A stretch of 64,000 bases of DNA from the NCBI RefSeq assembly GCF_932276165.1, contig NC_064012.1, positions 8,811,501 through 8,875,500 of the forward strand, in the 5' to 3' direction. The stretch is from Plutella xylostella. Taxonomy: Eukaryota; Arthropoda; Insecta; Lepidoptera; Plutellidae. Below, in pieces: positions 10,722-24,362 of the stretch; positions within the stretch are counted from its first letter, which is position 1; each line of letters opens with the position of its first letter. The notes under the pieces are model-generated. The model made no database searches and was not told the origin of the DNA. It saw only the letters and a program-made list of their open reading frames with translations. A program made the translations under genes and the position numbers.

Positions 10722-13700
10722 TTATTCGTCAAACACTGTTGAACCGACGAGCGGCAGATGTTTCACCACCGGGCCGCCCAAAGACAGGACAGACTTGACG
10801 GGTTCGAACCAGGAGGCCATAAGAGAGACCACAAACAGCCAGAAGAATATCTTGACCACCCAGTCCAACACGTACAGGCTGAAAAGAGAAAAAAACCCGT
10901 TAACATAGTGATAATGGTAAAATAAAACACCATCGAAAGTGCTAAAAAATCGAAGCAGTTGCCACATAACTGTGAGTGTCGCTAATTTTGACCTTACGTT
11001 GTTACGGCACAATTGATTCGACAAATGAATGACTAGCTTAAGAGCGTACAGACAGATCTTGACAACTTAAGTAGGTACCTACTTAGGTGCAAAGTGCACA
11101 AATTACTTACAAGCTGTGATAGGTCCGGTTGACCTTCACGTTCCTTGGGTCTTCCTTCAAGCAGTAGACGCGGCCGCCCTCCACACACGAGTGCATGTAC
11201 TTGTCCACATCGACTCCAGTCATGTTGGTACGGAAGATCTTCTGCTCCTCTTTCACGAGACTCGGCTCGATGCTGTCATAGTTGGGGCTCGGGAACGACC
11301 ACTGGCGCATCGTGAAGAACTGCAGGACTTCAAGACCTTGACTAATGCGGTCTTGTATCCTCACCATGCTGGAAATATGAAAGGAAATAGGATCGTCACG
11401 ATTTTTATTAAAGTGATATTGGAGTGATATTTGGTGTTTCATGGGCTGCAATCGTGTCGATTATCCGTCCCATTAGGTTATGATAATGATGGACAGAATA
11501 GTGCTCTTACGTAACATCGTAGAACAACTCGACAGACCATTCAAATTCAATTCATGTCACAGAACAAGTAAGACACGGATACTCACAATCGCTTCTGTCC
11601 CAAAATCAGCATCAGAAAGTCGATGAAATAAGCCGGCAACAGGTGGTAGAAGATTCGCTTGAGCTCATGCACGGTGTGGTTGGTGGTGATATCCCCGTTG
11701 GGGTACCACAGGGGCCATTGCAGCGGGTACTCTCGCCCATACTTCTTGGCCACGTTGAGCACGTCGTACCACGTCGTCGGCACTTGGTGGCCCACGTTCA
11801 AGTTGTACACCGGGATCAACTCGGTCCTGGAATTAAGATATAATAATATGATAGGGTTAAAACATGTGTACCTAAGTGTACGTGGTAAAAAATAAGGTCA
11901 TTTAACTTAAATAATAGATTCCTGCTTTTTAAATAAAGTAAATAAAAATCCCTAGTTTCCTACATTTGCCAAAAAAAATCCACTCTGTATAGGTATTGCC
12001 ACTACAGACAAGTTCTCAGAAAAATATACAGTAGAATCAGTTTAATAGGTACAAGATCACAGGTCAATGAGTTCAATACTGAGAGTACTGTTATGGGGGG
12101 AAGTGTATATCGCAAATAAGGTGATTACCGCTACGGTTACATTACGAATAAGATATATTTTAGATACTTATGAAGGATTGTGTAAAAAATCAACGTTTGT
12201 GTAAAAAAAATGTTTCAGTAGGTTAATATGAAGGTTTGTAATTCATGTAAGCAAGTCTTACTTCTCCTGTTTAGCGCCCTCGATAGCTCCAATACAAATG
12301 ACTCCGTTGATGGCGGCATCGACGGGGATGACCTGCGCGTTGAAGGTTCCGTCGCAGAGCATGGTCCGGATGACGCCCTTGCCCGCGCCCAGCATCACGC
12401 CCACCGGCCCGTTGAGGCTGTCCACCCACCCCGCCACCGGCTCCTCGAACGCTGGGCACACTGTAAGCAGAATCACGGAAAAGTTAGAAAGAAAGAGAGA
12501 TTGTACCCATTGACAACAACAACAAAAAATATAGGAAACTAGCTGATTCGGCGCGCTTCGCTTCGCCTTAAAATATCCCGTGGGAATTCCGGGATAAAAA
12601 GTAGCCTATGTTCTTTCCCAGGATCTAGACCGTATATCAAATTTCATTCAAATCCGTTCAGTAGTTTTGGCGTGAAAGAGTAACAGACAGACAGACACAG
12701 TTACTTTCGCATTTATAATATTAGTTAGGATTAGGATGATACAAAACACACCGAGTCCGCGTTGTTCTATGGGTACCTACAAAACAACAATACAATTCAA
12801 AATAAAACAAAAACAAAGGTTGCAGTCCAGAGCATCAAAAAGGCACCAGCTCAAATGTTGTGTGAAGTTAGTTGATGTCAATGTTATTGTGTTTACAGAT
12901 TCGGAACTAAACGTGGGAATTTATGGTAAGAATTATTTTTGTACACCTTTCTACGTATCGTGTTAATTACACGGTCACTGCCGTCAAGGCTATCAGTTAC
13001 CAAGGTAAACAAATGCATCAATTAGAATATTGGCAATATAAAGATTGCATAATCACCGATACTGGGACGCGCGATGACCGCGCGCACGCCGTCCCGAGTG
13101 TACGCCTCTTGCACGAGATTCTCCGCCAATCTCTTGGAGTAGGTGTAGCAGTTCGGATGTGGACCCAATAGCGAAGGCGTTAGCTGCAAAAGTTGCTTGT
13201 CGTCCAGCCACTCGACCAGACGCATCACGTCAGCGGGCTTCGCCGGAGGGGCATACAGCTGGAACACGCAAACATAGTATACATTGTACCTGTTACACAG
13301 TCGCACCTTTAAAGTCGCAAACTCGCAACCGGTCAGGCATCTTATCTATTATATACGGTAAAGCTACAAACGACGGTGGGAAGACATTACTTTATGGCCG
13401 TAAAATCAAACGACGGTTTGCATCGTACCTTTTCTCCTAAAACTTCGTAATCGGGGTAGCAGAAGGCGGTGGAGAGGTGCACAAAGACTGCGAGATTCTT
13501 CATCTTCTGCGCGACGGTGAGCGCCCGCAGCGTGCCCGCCGTGTTCATGTCCACGTTGGCCTTCAGCGGAGCCTCCAGCTTGAGCGTGGCCGCGAAGTGG
13601 AAGATCACCGTGACCTCCTTGGACAGCTCCGCGATGTCGTACTCGGACAGCCCGAGGTTCACAAACAGCACGTCCCCTTGCAGAGCTTTAATTTTTTTGA

Positions 13701-14062
13701 AAGCGCTCGGCCGCTCGTTTCTTATTCTGTCGAATACCTGGAAATTAGTAAATACGCATAACGTTACGGCACACGATACACACCAAACAGATTGTTATTA
13801 ACATATTAAGTAGGTACGATTGTGAAGTGAAAGGATCCTCAGGTCAGGTCGATCCTAGTTGACTAACCGGTAATCGTTGCAAGTCCTCCAGCCGTTGGGC
13901 CACTGACTTGCCCCTCTTGGGCCGCATGAGGACGTAGATGTTCCCGATGTCGGGCACGGAGTACAGCAGCTTCTCGATGAGCACCTTGCCCATGAAGCCC
14001 GTGCCGCCCGTCACCAGCACGCTGCGGCCCTTGTAGAACTCGCACACAGACACATTCGACAT
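10722..14062 (-). CDS. Fatty acyl-CoA reductase (seven coding exons)
   Basis: Minus-strand exons in order: 14062-13868, 13737-13429, 13258-13057, 12460-12262, 11826-11587, 11368-11111, 10878-10722. Phases agree at every GT-AG junction; the product is 519 aa, normal for insect FARs. The enzyme reduces fatty acyl-CoA to a fatty alcohol with NADPH, typically at the ER or peroxisome, for cuticle lipids, wax or pheromone precursors. Seen: the Rossmann loop TGGTGFMG (residues 18-25), HLSTAFC, the catalytic YTYSK (Y206, K210), GWVDSLNGP, GAGKGVIR and VIPVD. A Sterile/FAR C-terminal region follows (about 382-467) with a C-terminal hydrophobic segment (about 477-493, FFWLFVVSLMASWF) that probably anchors it. 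The start MSNVSVCEF follows an acceptor by two bases, so an untranslated exon lies upstream. Which FAR subfamily, and whether it makes pheromone, cannot be told here. Confidence 0.96.
12541..12728 (+). repeat. Abundant lepidopteran interspersed repeat (in reductase intron 3)
   Basis: It begins near TAGCTGATTCGG and contains GGGATAAAAAGTAGCCTATG and a GTTCAGTAGTTTTGG block, and it ends TTTATAATATTAGTTAGG. The same family occurs at 16588-16770 (reverse) and 57845-58043. No coding capacity; class not certain. Confidence 0.7.
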
Positions 14063-16587
14063 TTCTGTAACAAATATACGTATGTTTAGGTCTTGATACA
14101 GTAGGAAGAATATAATGTTTGAACTTACTACACCCAAGTAGGAGGCACTAATATAATATCTATAATTACACCATCACCGAGCCCTAACTACTGCTAACAA
14201 TAAAAAAATGTCTAGGTAGATAGGTAGGTACAACCACAAGGTACAACTCTTTAATAAAGCCATGTTATTTTATGATCAATGTAATGGCGTGTACGAGAGG
14301 ACAGAAGTATCGATAATATCACCGTGGCTACGACTACCGTGAACAATGTTACGGGTGAAATAAAATTTGTCGTGCCTTTCCACATGTTTTTGATAACGAC
14401 TATATGATTGGCGAGGGGCTGATGGCTTCCAAAGATCATAATCTTGAGCTTTATTGTTACAACCATAGGGCCCAATTTTGATAGAAGATAATTTTGGATT
14501 GGAAAGCTCTTGTTTTTGCTGAGAAAATAATATGTGTATCCGTATATACTATCTTGCCTTAGGTACCTATTACAAAAGTGAATGGTATAGTTAGTCATTT
14601 CGCTAGGGTTGGTCCAGTATTGAAAGATGTTCAGCCAGATAAAATTCCATCCTGTGGGTAAATCTACTACTACTACTACTCAGATATAAATGATTATCTA
14701 CACCTGAATATTTATCTGATAAATGGCTGCCATTTGGTCAGTAGTTCTGTATCCTACGTCGCTCGCTAAAGCGACATAATGCCTAGGCCGTGTTTGAAAA
14801 ACAACCATTTATAAAACCGCAAGCCACAATAGTTTAAAATAAAAATGTAAGTACCTATAGGTACCTACTATAAGATTATTTTATACTTAACGAGAATTAT
14901 TCGTATGTCATACATAAGTACATTTTATAAGTAATTTTTGACTGATTATTATAAGTAGGTACTTACTTGCATAAGTACCAATATTTAATTCATTTCTATA
15001 ATTGATATACCTATATAATTGCGCAGGTACAGACAAGACAAGTAAATTGGTTCACATATTTAATATATCTCTGGGTACTTTCGAACCAATTTTTACTAAA
15101 AACATCAATATTAATTTATGATATAGTAATATCTATAAGTAAAAAAGGTTGTATTTATTTATTCAAGGTTATAATATAAATTAACATTTAACTAATGAAG
15201 CCTAACCTAATTGTAAATAAAATTATGATATAGATAGATCCACAATCATCATACATACGTAATACGTAAATATTGTACCTACCTACGAAACGAACCCGTC
15301 ATAGTGCAATAACATTGAAATTGGTAGTTAGTGTCTGGGTCAAAGCCATTATCTACACCGACTCAGACCAGTGTATTTATAGCGCACTAGCGCACTTTTG
15401 ATATAAAAGCGATTAGATATTTTTAGATCGAACTTGTAAAGTTTAACCCCCTTATTCATAGAGAAGTTACAGAACGTTTTAACTAATCAACTGTTTTGTC
15501 CCTCTCTGTCAAAGAACTAAAGACAGATAATACGAAAAAAAAAGAAAAAAGACGACCCGAAAACTGAATAAACACAATAGAATTATTCCGCGTTCTTGGG
15601 GAGTATGTATGGCTTCTGAACTTGTATTCTGCATTTGTCTAGTCCAAGAATATCAAAACAGATTTAAAATTGGCGGCCATTTGCACAAATGAGAGCAACT
15701 TCCAATAGGGTGATTACTTTTGGCCCACCTTGTACGAGTATATCCGATAAGTGTATCCGAAACTTTTCCTATCTTTCTTTCTTTATCATCTAATCAATTT
15801 ACCTATACATCAATTATAGTCGAGAGCAAGGACTACGTAAGTAGTACACTATCTCGCTTAACCATCTCAATTTCGTCCACTTTAAACTTAAATACAACCA
15901 CTTCTTTAAGTTTGAGATACTTAAGTGTTTATACACGCGTTCAACTTAAAAGGGACATCACTGACTGAATAAGTTGCTTTTGATACAAAAGCTTATAGTA
16001 TTGTTATAAAGACTCTTATTGAGCGACAAGTATAAAAAAGACCAGCTACCTATTTCGAACGCAATCGTATAATGCAAGTCATCAAAATGAAGTAAGATAA
16101 TTTTCTCACATTGCAGCTAATATACTTAATACCAGTAATAACAATAATGCTACCGACTTCCAAGATACGCACCTAGCTGAACTAGGTAGATAAATGAGGT
16201 AAGTACTAATTTTTTTATTTTAGAGCCCGTTTCGTCTTGCTCACAACTATGTAGGAACCTAAAAAGAAACACGAATGTTACTTATAAAAAAACGTAAATT
16301 TTTTCATTGATGTCGTATAAAAATAATAGATAAGTGCTTGAACTTTAGTATCGACATTAATAACAAATTAATAATTTATAGCAGCTAATCTACTCTCCGC
16401 TCATCCTGCCAACATGGAATTGGTATTTCGTAAAGCATTATATGAATAAAATAACTATTAAGTTGTGAAAGTCTTACAATCAAGTCGAAGGTGTTTTCGG
16501 CAAGCCATGTTTATTTTTAGATAAGTACTTCCACCGTTAAGTAATTTGTATCAGACAAAAAAGTATGGTGCAAGGATCTCACATCCT
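14063..16587. other. Upstream or intron sequence of the reductase; no gene seen
   Basis: AT-rich sequence with TAGGTACCTAC tracts and a short CTA run near 14665. The acceptor TTGTTACAG ends at 14065, so this stretch is probably the 3' part of a long 5' UTR intron. I found no convincing exon or element. Confidence 0.4.
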
Positions 16588-16770
16588 ATCCTACTAATAT
16601 TAGAAAGGCGAGTTTCTGAGTATGTGTGTGTATATGTGTATGTTTGTTACTTTGAAGAAGGTATGGAGTTATAGCTGACACCCTGGATTAACACATAGGC
16701 TACTTTTTATAGCGGAATACCCACGGGAAAACTTTAACTCGAAGCGAAGCTTGCGGGAACAGCTAGTAAA
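16588..16770 (-). repeat. Abundant lepidopteran interspersed repeat, reverse copy
   Basis: Reverse-complement copy of the family at 12541-12728. It starts with CCTACTAATATTAGAAAGG and ends with CTTGCGGGAACAGCTAGTA, with the CACATAGGCTACTTTTTATA core in between. Confidence 0.7.
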
Positions 16771-18837
16771 CCTTTGTTTTTAGTTTCGAAGTTAATCTAT
16801 TCATATCGGTACAAGTCTAACGTCCTACATCTACAACTCTTTTAAGGAATTTTATTGGGACATAATAGGAATGAGACCGGAACATAAAACTTTTAAAGGC
16901 CCTTCATTCCATTGGCTAATGGTGAGTACCAAAATATAATTTAGGCGGGCAGTGAAAGTATAAAATATACGTCACGATATCTTGTTTGGTTCTTTTAAAA
17001 CGGAAACGTCCACGGTTAATGGGCTTCGCCATGAATTAGGCATTTTTATGTTTTGAAACTAATATCTTTATTGAATTTTTGTACCAGTCAGTCTTACCAG
17101 TAAGATAAGGATTAGTTATGATATGTTTATTGTCTACTATCAATTATCAAAGCCAGACTTCAACTTGGTTAATTAGTTTAGAATTAGCACGGAGAAGAGA
17201 GATAAACAGTTCATTAGCTAAAACATTCTGTAACTTTTCTAGGAATAAGGGCGTTAGTAGTTTTGTAAACGTTATTTACCATTGACAATATTTTATTTGA
17301 TATTAAGTAGCTATATTGTTAGTTAAAATTTTGTTCCTTCCACCTTCAGAATGGACATTCCTGAGGTTTGTGAACGTTCCATATTGCTGCGTATTCTAGA
17401 TGCTTCCACCATATAGTACACCTACTCGGTAACCAGTGACCTCAAGTCATGATATCAGGCCAATGACCTTGTAGCTTTCGGTTGCACCATTTTTATTTTT
17501 GGACAGTCTTGTAACGGCCGAGCGAACTGGTTGGGTAACAAATAAAGTGTTATAAGGAGAGCAAGTAGATAGTTAAGGTTTTTAAAGAAAAAATGAGATC
17601 TAATGAATTTCACACCGTAAATATAAATAATACTGAAATATTTTGATTTTTGATCTTGATTAATAAAACCATTGTTGTACTTAAATAAAGTTAAGTAAGT
17701 AGGTAAGTATTGTTTACTTTTTTCTTCGATGAAGTTCTCATCCTAAATTTTATTAAACTAGACACAATCTTTTCATTTCGATAAAACCTAAGTTTTTTGT
17801 AAATAAAACAATTAATTATTTATTTACTTTATTATTTTAAGGCTAATTTCATTATAGTTTTTTCTTATTTCCTTCCGATAAAACGAATTTTCTCTTTCTT
17901 TATTCTAATAACTGGAGGTGTAATCGACCCGAAGATACATTTGCATTAATTTTAAAAGCAGAAACGCAACAAAATTATCGTGAAGAAACCGTATTTCGTA
18001 ATATTAATTTACCCACCGAGTTGTGGAAAAAAACCGTAGTTTCGGCAGAGAATAACCTCATAAGGTTTTTATTAAACTGTTCTAAGGCCGCTGACCGATA
18101 CATTAGACCTTTAATTACTTGAATTGGTAGAGATAAGATCCGAAAGGTATCCATGGCATTTTTTATTGGAGGTTAACAAAGTGATATATGCTTATTGCCT
18201 GGTTCAAGTTTTAAATTGCCTATTATATGTATATATCTATAATCCAATATTAAGAGGTACATAACTAGTAAGTAAGTACATAATATTATAGCTTATGTGA
18301 ATGATTATCGGAACTTTTAAGTCCGTATTATCTATCAAAGTACATATTATACCTACATCAGATCATACCTAGGTACGTATTAATAATGATAAATCTTGCC
18401 AGGGGCAGTAAATTACAAACATTTTATTCAATTAAAAAATATTAAGTATACTTATTCATAAATTTAGTAGTATGCTTACAATAAAATTTATGGAGCGTTT
18501 ATCACTTATACCTATTATTATTCTGTAAATTCTTCATGAATATTAGGTGTTTATTTCAGGCAGTATTTAGATTCACAATTGCAAACCAAATATAATTAAG
18601 TAGAGTAATAACCAGCCAAAGAAGCTTATCGTTACAGTGAATATGCCGTGTTTTTTTACCATTTGGAGTTGGTAGGTCCCATAATGAAAGTTGCTCAGTA
18701 TGTTTTGAAGATTGATCTTGATTTATGCTCGGATGCGATGTTTCAATTTTCTAGCGTCTAAAATTACCAGCGTAATATAATATGTAGAAACAGAAAAAGC
18801 ACCTAAATACCTACGTAAAAAAAAAAAGCAAAAAAAA
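16771..18837. other. No gene seen
   Basis: Two kilobases of AT-rich sequence. Short reading frames look random and no repeat with defined ends was recognised. Confidence 0.35.
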
Positions 18838-20562
18838 GCTTCGGGGATGATGAAATACCCTCCATTCTTCTAAAACAATGCTCCGATGTACTAAGTTACC
18901 CATTGACAAAACTAATCAATCAGTCATTCAGAGAAGGAACTTTTCCTGAGAAATTAAAAATAGCTAAAATAATACCCATAGCCAAAAATAAGAGAAGTAA
19001 AGATACGGACCCTAGCAAATACAGACCTATTGCACTACTCTCAGTAATTTCTAAGATCTACGAAAAGGCCATGACAAACAGACTTTACAAATACCTGGAA
19101 AATAATAACATACTCCATAATAACCAGCACGGATTTAGGAAAAAACACTCAACAATATTAGCAGTATATAAATATATTCAAGAGATCCATAACTACCTTA
19201 ACGAAAAGAAATATGCTATAGGACTTCTACTAGATTTAACGAAAGCCTACGATAAAGTCTCTCATAAAATACTTCTGAGCAAACTATGTATATGACTCAG
19301 GAGTACGCGGACTACTATATGACTGGTTTCACTCCTACCTAGCTAACAGAAAACAATACGTTCAACTACAATATACCGACCTAGACAAGCAACAAATAAT
19401 ACCTATGAAATCAAATACCGGAACAACAAACTGCTCTATTCCACAAGGAAGCGTCTTAGGAGGTGTTCTATTTCTTGTCTATATAAATGATTTACCAAAC
19501 CATATAAAAGCACATAACACACTATTTGCAGATGACATCTCTATACTACTCCAAAGCACTTCCGAAGATGACTGCAATAATCAAATTAAAAATATATTCA
19601 ACGAAACGAAAACCTGGCTTTTTAATCACAACCTAGAAATTAATATTTTAAAAACGAAAATCATCCAATTCAGACCTTATCAAAAAGCTCCTCTCAACCT
19701 TCAACTAGACCATATAGAAAATGTCACAGAATTCAAACTCTTAGGCATAAACATAGATACCCACATAAATTGGAAAAGTCATATACAAACCATAAAAACT
19801 AAACTATCACAATTTATTTATGCTCTAGGTGTACTTAAAGTTAATACAGACCTCAAAACGGCATTGTCGGCTTACTATGCCTACGCAAACGCATGGCTGA
19901 GCTACGGCATCATCCTATGGGGAGACAGTGTAGATGTGCACGACTTGTTTGTTTTGCAAAAAAAATGTCTCAGAATTATATCTAATATACCAAACACAAC
20001 TAGTTGCAAATCATACTTTACCCAACACAAAGTCCTAACCCTACCATGTATTTATATCTATGAAATAGTCAGATTTGTAAAATTACATATCAACCTTTTC
20101 AAACAAGTTAACGAAATACATCAAATAAATACAAGAAATAAGAACAAATTAGCAGTACCACAGTCAAATATGCAGATCTTCAACAATAGCCCATATTTTA
20201 AATGTATCAAAATTTATAATAAACTACCTACCACTATTAAATGTGAGAAAAATTATAACATATTTTTCAGTAGTCTAAAAACATTTCTAATAGAAAGATG
20301 TTATTATTCAGTAAATGAATATTTATTAGATAGTTTTTAAATACATATTTTAAAATGGTTAAATGTATAAAATAGGTATATTATAAAGTTATATGTTATG
20401 TTTTATATTTTTAAGTACCTACCTACTTGTTTAGTTTTAAGAAAATGTTGCTATGCCCTGCAGGGAGCTATGTTAAGGATACTTATATGTACATAGATTT
20501 AAGAACAGTGTAACACCAACATAGTTGCAATGAATAAATGATTATGATTATGATTATGATAC
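18838..20562 (+). mobile_element. 5'-truncated LINE with GATTAT-repeat tail
   Basis: Coding sequence starts abruptly in the middle of the reverse transcriptase at about 18843. It runs to a TAA at 20340, then about 200 bases of untranslated sequence ends in tandem ATGATT units at about 20536-20562. The 5' junction is blurred by an A-rich stretch. Truncation from the 5' end is usual for LINE insertions. Confidence 0.85.
18843..20340 (+). pseudogene. LINE reverse transcriptase, truncated and frameshifted
   Basis: The first frame runs from 18843 to a TGA at 19295 and includes YRPIALLSVISKIYEK and the palm Asp in LLLDLTKAYDKV. Near 19290 the frame shifts, and the continuation (YDSGVRGLLYDWF... 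IPQGSVLGG... LFADDISIL) is open to 20340. The catalytic FADD box and the thumb are intact. The N-terminal endonuclease is missing. The frameshift and truncation make this a dead copy. Confidence 0.85.
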
Positions 20563-20654
20563 GTTGGACAAGGTACAAGAAGTCTGGTGCTTATTTATTT
20601 TTTGTCTTACTGAGACATGTAGCACTTTGGTGGGCTGAATTTCCAATGACAAGG

Positions 20655-20881
20655 ACTTATGAAAAAAAATCAATTCACAAAATATCCCCAATATTTTAAA
20701 ACATTTAATATAAAATTTGAAAAATTTTTTTTTTTAGTTGGTATTAGTTTTATTAGTTGGTATTATTCTGATGCATTAATTCAATATTGCGGACAGTATT
20801 TTCCTAGATCATAGCTTTCTAGTTTAGGGGTAATTTGGTGCTAAGAATGTCACTGGAACTTTTACATTGCTCGCGAGTGTA
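20655..20881. mobile_element. Mariner-like MITE (ACTCACGGGCAATG family)
   Basis: Similar across its length to the copy at 36658-37704: AACATTTAATATAAAATTTG, AGTTGGTATTATTCTGATGC, then TTTAGGGGTAATTTGGTGC and the end TTGCTCGCGAGTGTA. The left terminus is badly diverged. Confidence 0.6.
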
Positions 20882-22742
20882 CGTAGTTTAAAGCGAGTTT
20901 GAAGCTTGAGATAGCAAGTGACAATTATAGGCCTACCTTACTGCGTAGTTATGATAATTATGATGTTACTTCACAATCATAATCAAGAATTCTTGACACA
21001 ATAGTATTGTCTTTTTCTTGCCATGAACTTTGCACACCTTCTTACTATCATTAGAGATACCGCAGTATTGACAAAAAACACCAACTGATAATATTATTAA
21101 CTACTAAGTCCAAAACCAAAATACGATAGCCCGTAATCCTTCCGAAATACAGTATGCTCGTATTTGAATATTACATTATTGAAAGAATTTCATAAAAAAA
21201 AATGCAGCCTTGTTGAATTATTTAAATAATTTACAAAATTATGAAAGGATAAATTCCAGATTGAAGAGGTTTGCTTTGTCTCGCTAAAAGAGGTACCAGG
21301 CATTAGCATGAGTCCCAGATGAGAATGTTTCCCACTTATCCAGGTCCCATATATGTATATACAGGTTTCTCTGTTTACAAAGTTATCTTATTCATATTAA
21401 GAACAGCTAACCATACATTTCTCTACCCATTTAAAACTAAGGAGGTAAGGTAAAAGTTCAAGGAAACTCGTTAACTTATGAACTTGTTGTGATGTGAACT
21501 CATACGTCTAGTTTTTATTAGTAGCAGTCATATTACATTACCTCATAATAAATAATTTGGTTATTAAGTTAAGTTTATTTTTAACATAGCTCTTAGTGCT
21601 AACTCATACGTCAAAAAGAGCAGAATTCGTTAAAAATAATATTATGCATGACACAGCACAACAGTTGTATTCTTATCTTCTCGATGTTCAATCGATTGAA
21701 AAGTGATTATATTAGATTTGATTGTCTCGGCACTTTCAATATTCCTTGACATTAAAATAAAAAGGTAAAAATTAATTACTACAATTACAATTACTTCTTT
21801 AAACACAATATTATCTTCACGCAATCCTGGGGTTTGAGACCTATGACTGAACGACCTGCTACTCACAATTTACTTTAAAAGTTATGTCTCATGTAATCTA
21901 AACTACTGACTAGTAGCAATTCTATTGTAAAGTTGCCTGTTATGTGTTTACTGCAATAATTATAATGTGTTAAAATTATACTCAATGAAGTCAAGCCAAC
22001 TGAGTCTCGTCTCGGTTGTAGTACTTAACTATCTTGGAAGTGTGTGCTTACTTACCTGCTAGCCTGCACAGGGCGCAAGACGCGACAACATCATGACGTG
22101 ACAAAACTTTCGTCACGTCATGATGTAGTCGCATTTTTCATGAACACCTCAAAGCTCTAAAGCTCAACAAGCCCGTCTATGGCGGATGGCGGTTCTCACA
22201 CTGCAGCATCGCGCTGCATGTAGCCCGACGCGACGTTGCTTGTAATTACCTCCGATTCTGTATAGAAAACACGCACAGACCAACACACGGAAAATGCATT
22301 TGGTATCTACGTGCGTTCATGCGTCTATAGGTACAATTCACGCAACAGTCACTGTGATGCGGTGCAGTGTGAATACCGCCTGCACCATAGGTACTCGTAT
22401 ATCATATTTGGTTTAATCCGTGCCAAAATCATAACTATTTTTTCCGAATTGCTTATTTTTTATACGAATGATTTACAAAACTTATAAGTATTGAAACTTT
22501 TTAATAAAATATCTATGACTACTTAATGGATGTGATCTTGAAAAGTTTGATCTTAAAATACCAACAACTATTAATTATACGCTTGAGCAATTTTTATTAA
22601 AATATTTATTGACTTTTATGACCTTCATCGATTACTTCGTCATACTCGTATAACTAACTCATGTAGACCCGAGTTCGCGTTATTCTCTTACATGCTCATG
22701 AGAGTCAAAAACTAGTCGTAAGGCTGAACAGTGTTATCGCCC
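20882..22742. other. No gene seen; contains a strong palindrome
   Basis: Unassigned sequence. It carries the hairpin at 22082-22132 and a moderately GC-rich stretch at about 22050-22330. No exon could be supported. Confidence 0.35.
22082..22132. repeat. 21-bp palindrome with 9-base loop
   Basis: Arms 22082-22102 and 22112-22132 are complementary at 20 of 21 positions, with the core CATCATGACGTGAC and its inverse. The arms contain TGACGTGA, which resembles a CRE/ATF-type site. Function unknown. Confidence 0.7.
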
Positions 22743-23185
22743 GGGTTCCCGCGCCTAATCTTTGAAAAACTCATTCATTGGCCAAATTATCACTTCGCCA
22801 AAAGATTATAGTATGGCCTAAGACTTCTTCTTTGGGTACCATCTCCTATCGGAGGTCGGCAATCATCTGACTTATTCTTTCCTTCGAGACTGTTGTTCGG
22901 AACAAGACTAGATTTGCCTAAATCTAATTTGGCACAATCTTGAAACAATGATATTTCGTTTGCTAAAATTTCGTTTCGTCTTTCTCATAGGTCATAATAT
23001 TATTATCTTTATAAATAAATAATATATTAAGTTGTAAGTACTTACAATTATTAATTATGGAATTTATGGATTGAGTTTTTGTTAAATGTGGCATAATCTT
23101 GTGGCCTTGTGTCTTTGGCCAAACGTTACTATGATATTGCTATTGATATTAGGGAAATAAATCTTAGGCCAAATAAGGTAAAACC
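22743..23185. mobile_element. Second copy of the element nested at 6341-7099
   Basis: It starts GGGTTCCC and ends AAGGTAAAACC. It shares CACTTCGCCAA, TTCGTTTGCT, TTTGGCCAAACGTTACTATG and GGGAAATAAATCTTAGGCC with the copy in Tpi intron 3. It is about 300 bases shorter and diverged. Confidence 0.65.
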
Positions 23186-24082
23186 GAAAATACCTATATC
23201 TTACATAATAAGTTAGCATAAGCATACATTAAATTTTACATATATTTTAATCAGAATATCAAAATAATTTACATAAAAGTAAGTTAAAATAAAACCGGAT
23301 TCTTTCAAAATGCCGATCTCGAAAGTTAAATTTTAACTGAGAAAGTAATAAATCGTGGTCATGTCGTCAACTCGTCATATATAACATTTTGTGTTATGAA
23401 TTTATTTTCTATTAGAAGACACAGCCACCCACCGCTATGATGATTACATAGATAATTAGTAAGTAAGTAAATAATTTCCAAAAAGGCCTCGAACTTAACT
23501 TTGAATTTCTTGAAAGTTATTGTGTACGGGTAAAGTTAGGTCTCCGGAAAATAACGTATGGATTATTTATTTAGAGGTAAGTGGTACAACAATATATAAA
23601 ACCCGTGACATTACATGTAAATAGGCTTATTCCTTGCTTATTCCTATAGAATAAGTATGTCCATGGGAAAATACGTTTTAACTAATAAAGTTTATGTTAA
23701 GTTTTTATGGTTTATAGGTACATTATTAAAATTTGAATATGAATACGAAAATACCTAGGTATGTGATTTCATTAATATTTAATTACATAAATATAAACAA
23801 CCCAAGTTTGATTAGTTGTATTTAACCCTGAATGTATTGCAGTACGGCTGACGTGTTCGGCTATACACCTGCCTAATAGAACAACGCGGACTCGGGTGCG
23901 ATAGGTACTCAGTACTAAAAGACGCATAAGATTGTTTACCTTATGTGACAAGTCTGAAAAAATAATGATAGAATATTGTAGGTACCTTGCATAGGTTATC
24001 TTGGGTGTTATAGGCTTGATTTCTTCTTCAGAAATTTCCCGGGCAAATGAACATCGAAATAACGCGGCGCCGACAATAATAA

Positions 24083-24087
<5 letters not shown>

Positions 24088-24131
<44 letters not shown>
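24088..24131. repeat. AT dinucleotide microsatellite
   Basis: About 22 TA units directly before an RTE fragment. Confidence 0.9.
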
Positions 24132-24135
<4 letters not shown>

Positions 24136-24147
24136 ATAATAACGATG

Positions 24148-24362
24148 ATGACGTATGGTGCAGAGAGGTGGACACTGGTAGGACTGGTCCACCGATTTAA
24201 AGTCGCTCAGCGTGCTATGGAGAGAGCTATGCTGACGGACTGACGACTTAGGCGGGTGGCGGGTAGTGGTTGGATGAGGAAGGCCGAGGACCGAGTGTTG
24301 TGGCGCTCCTTGGGAGACGCCTATGTCCAGCAGTGGATGATTATTGGCTGATGATGATGAAT
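24148..24362 (+). mobile_element. RTE-type LINE 3' fragment, internally deleted
   Basis: Translates as TYGAERWTLVGLVHRFKVAQ, then RAMERAMLTD, then jumps to LRRVAGSGWMRKAEDRVLW and YVQQWMIIG before a stop and a TGATGATGATGA tail. The same C-terminus is intact in the RTE at 39.8-42.9 kb. About 60 residues are missing between the two blocks. Confidence 0.85.
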
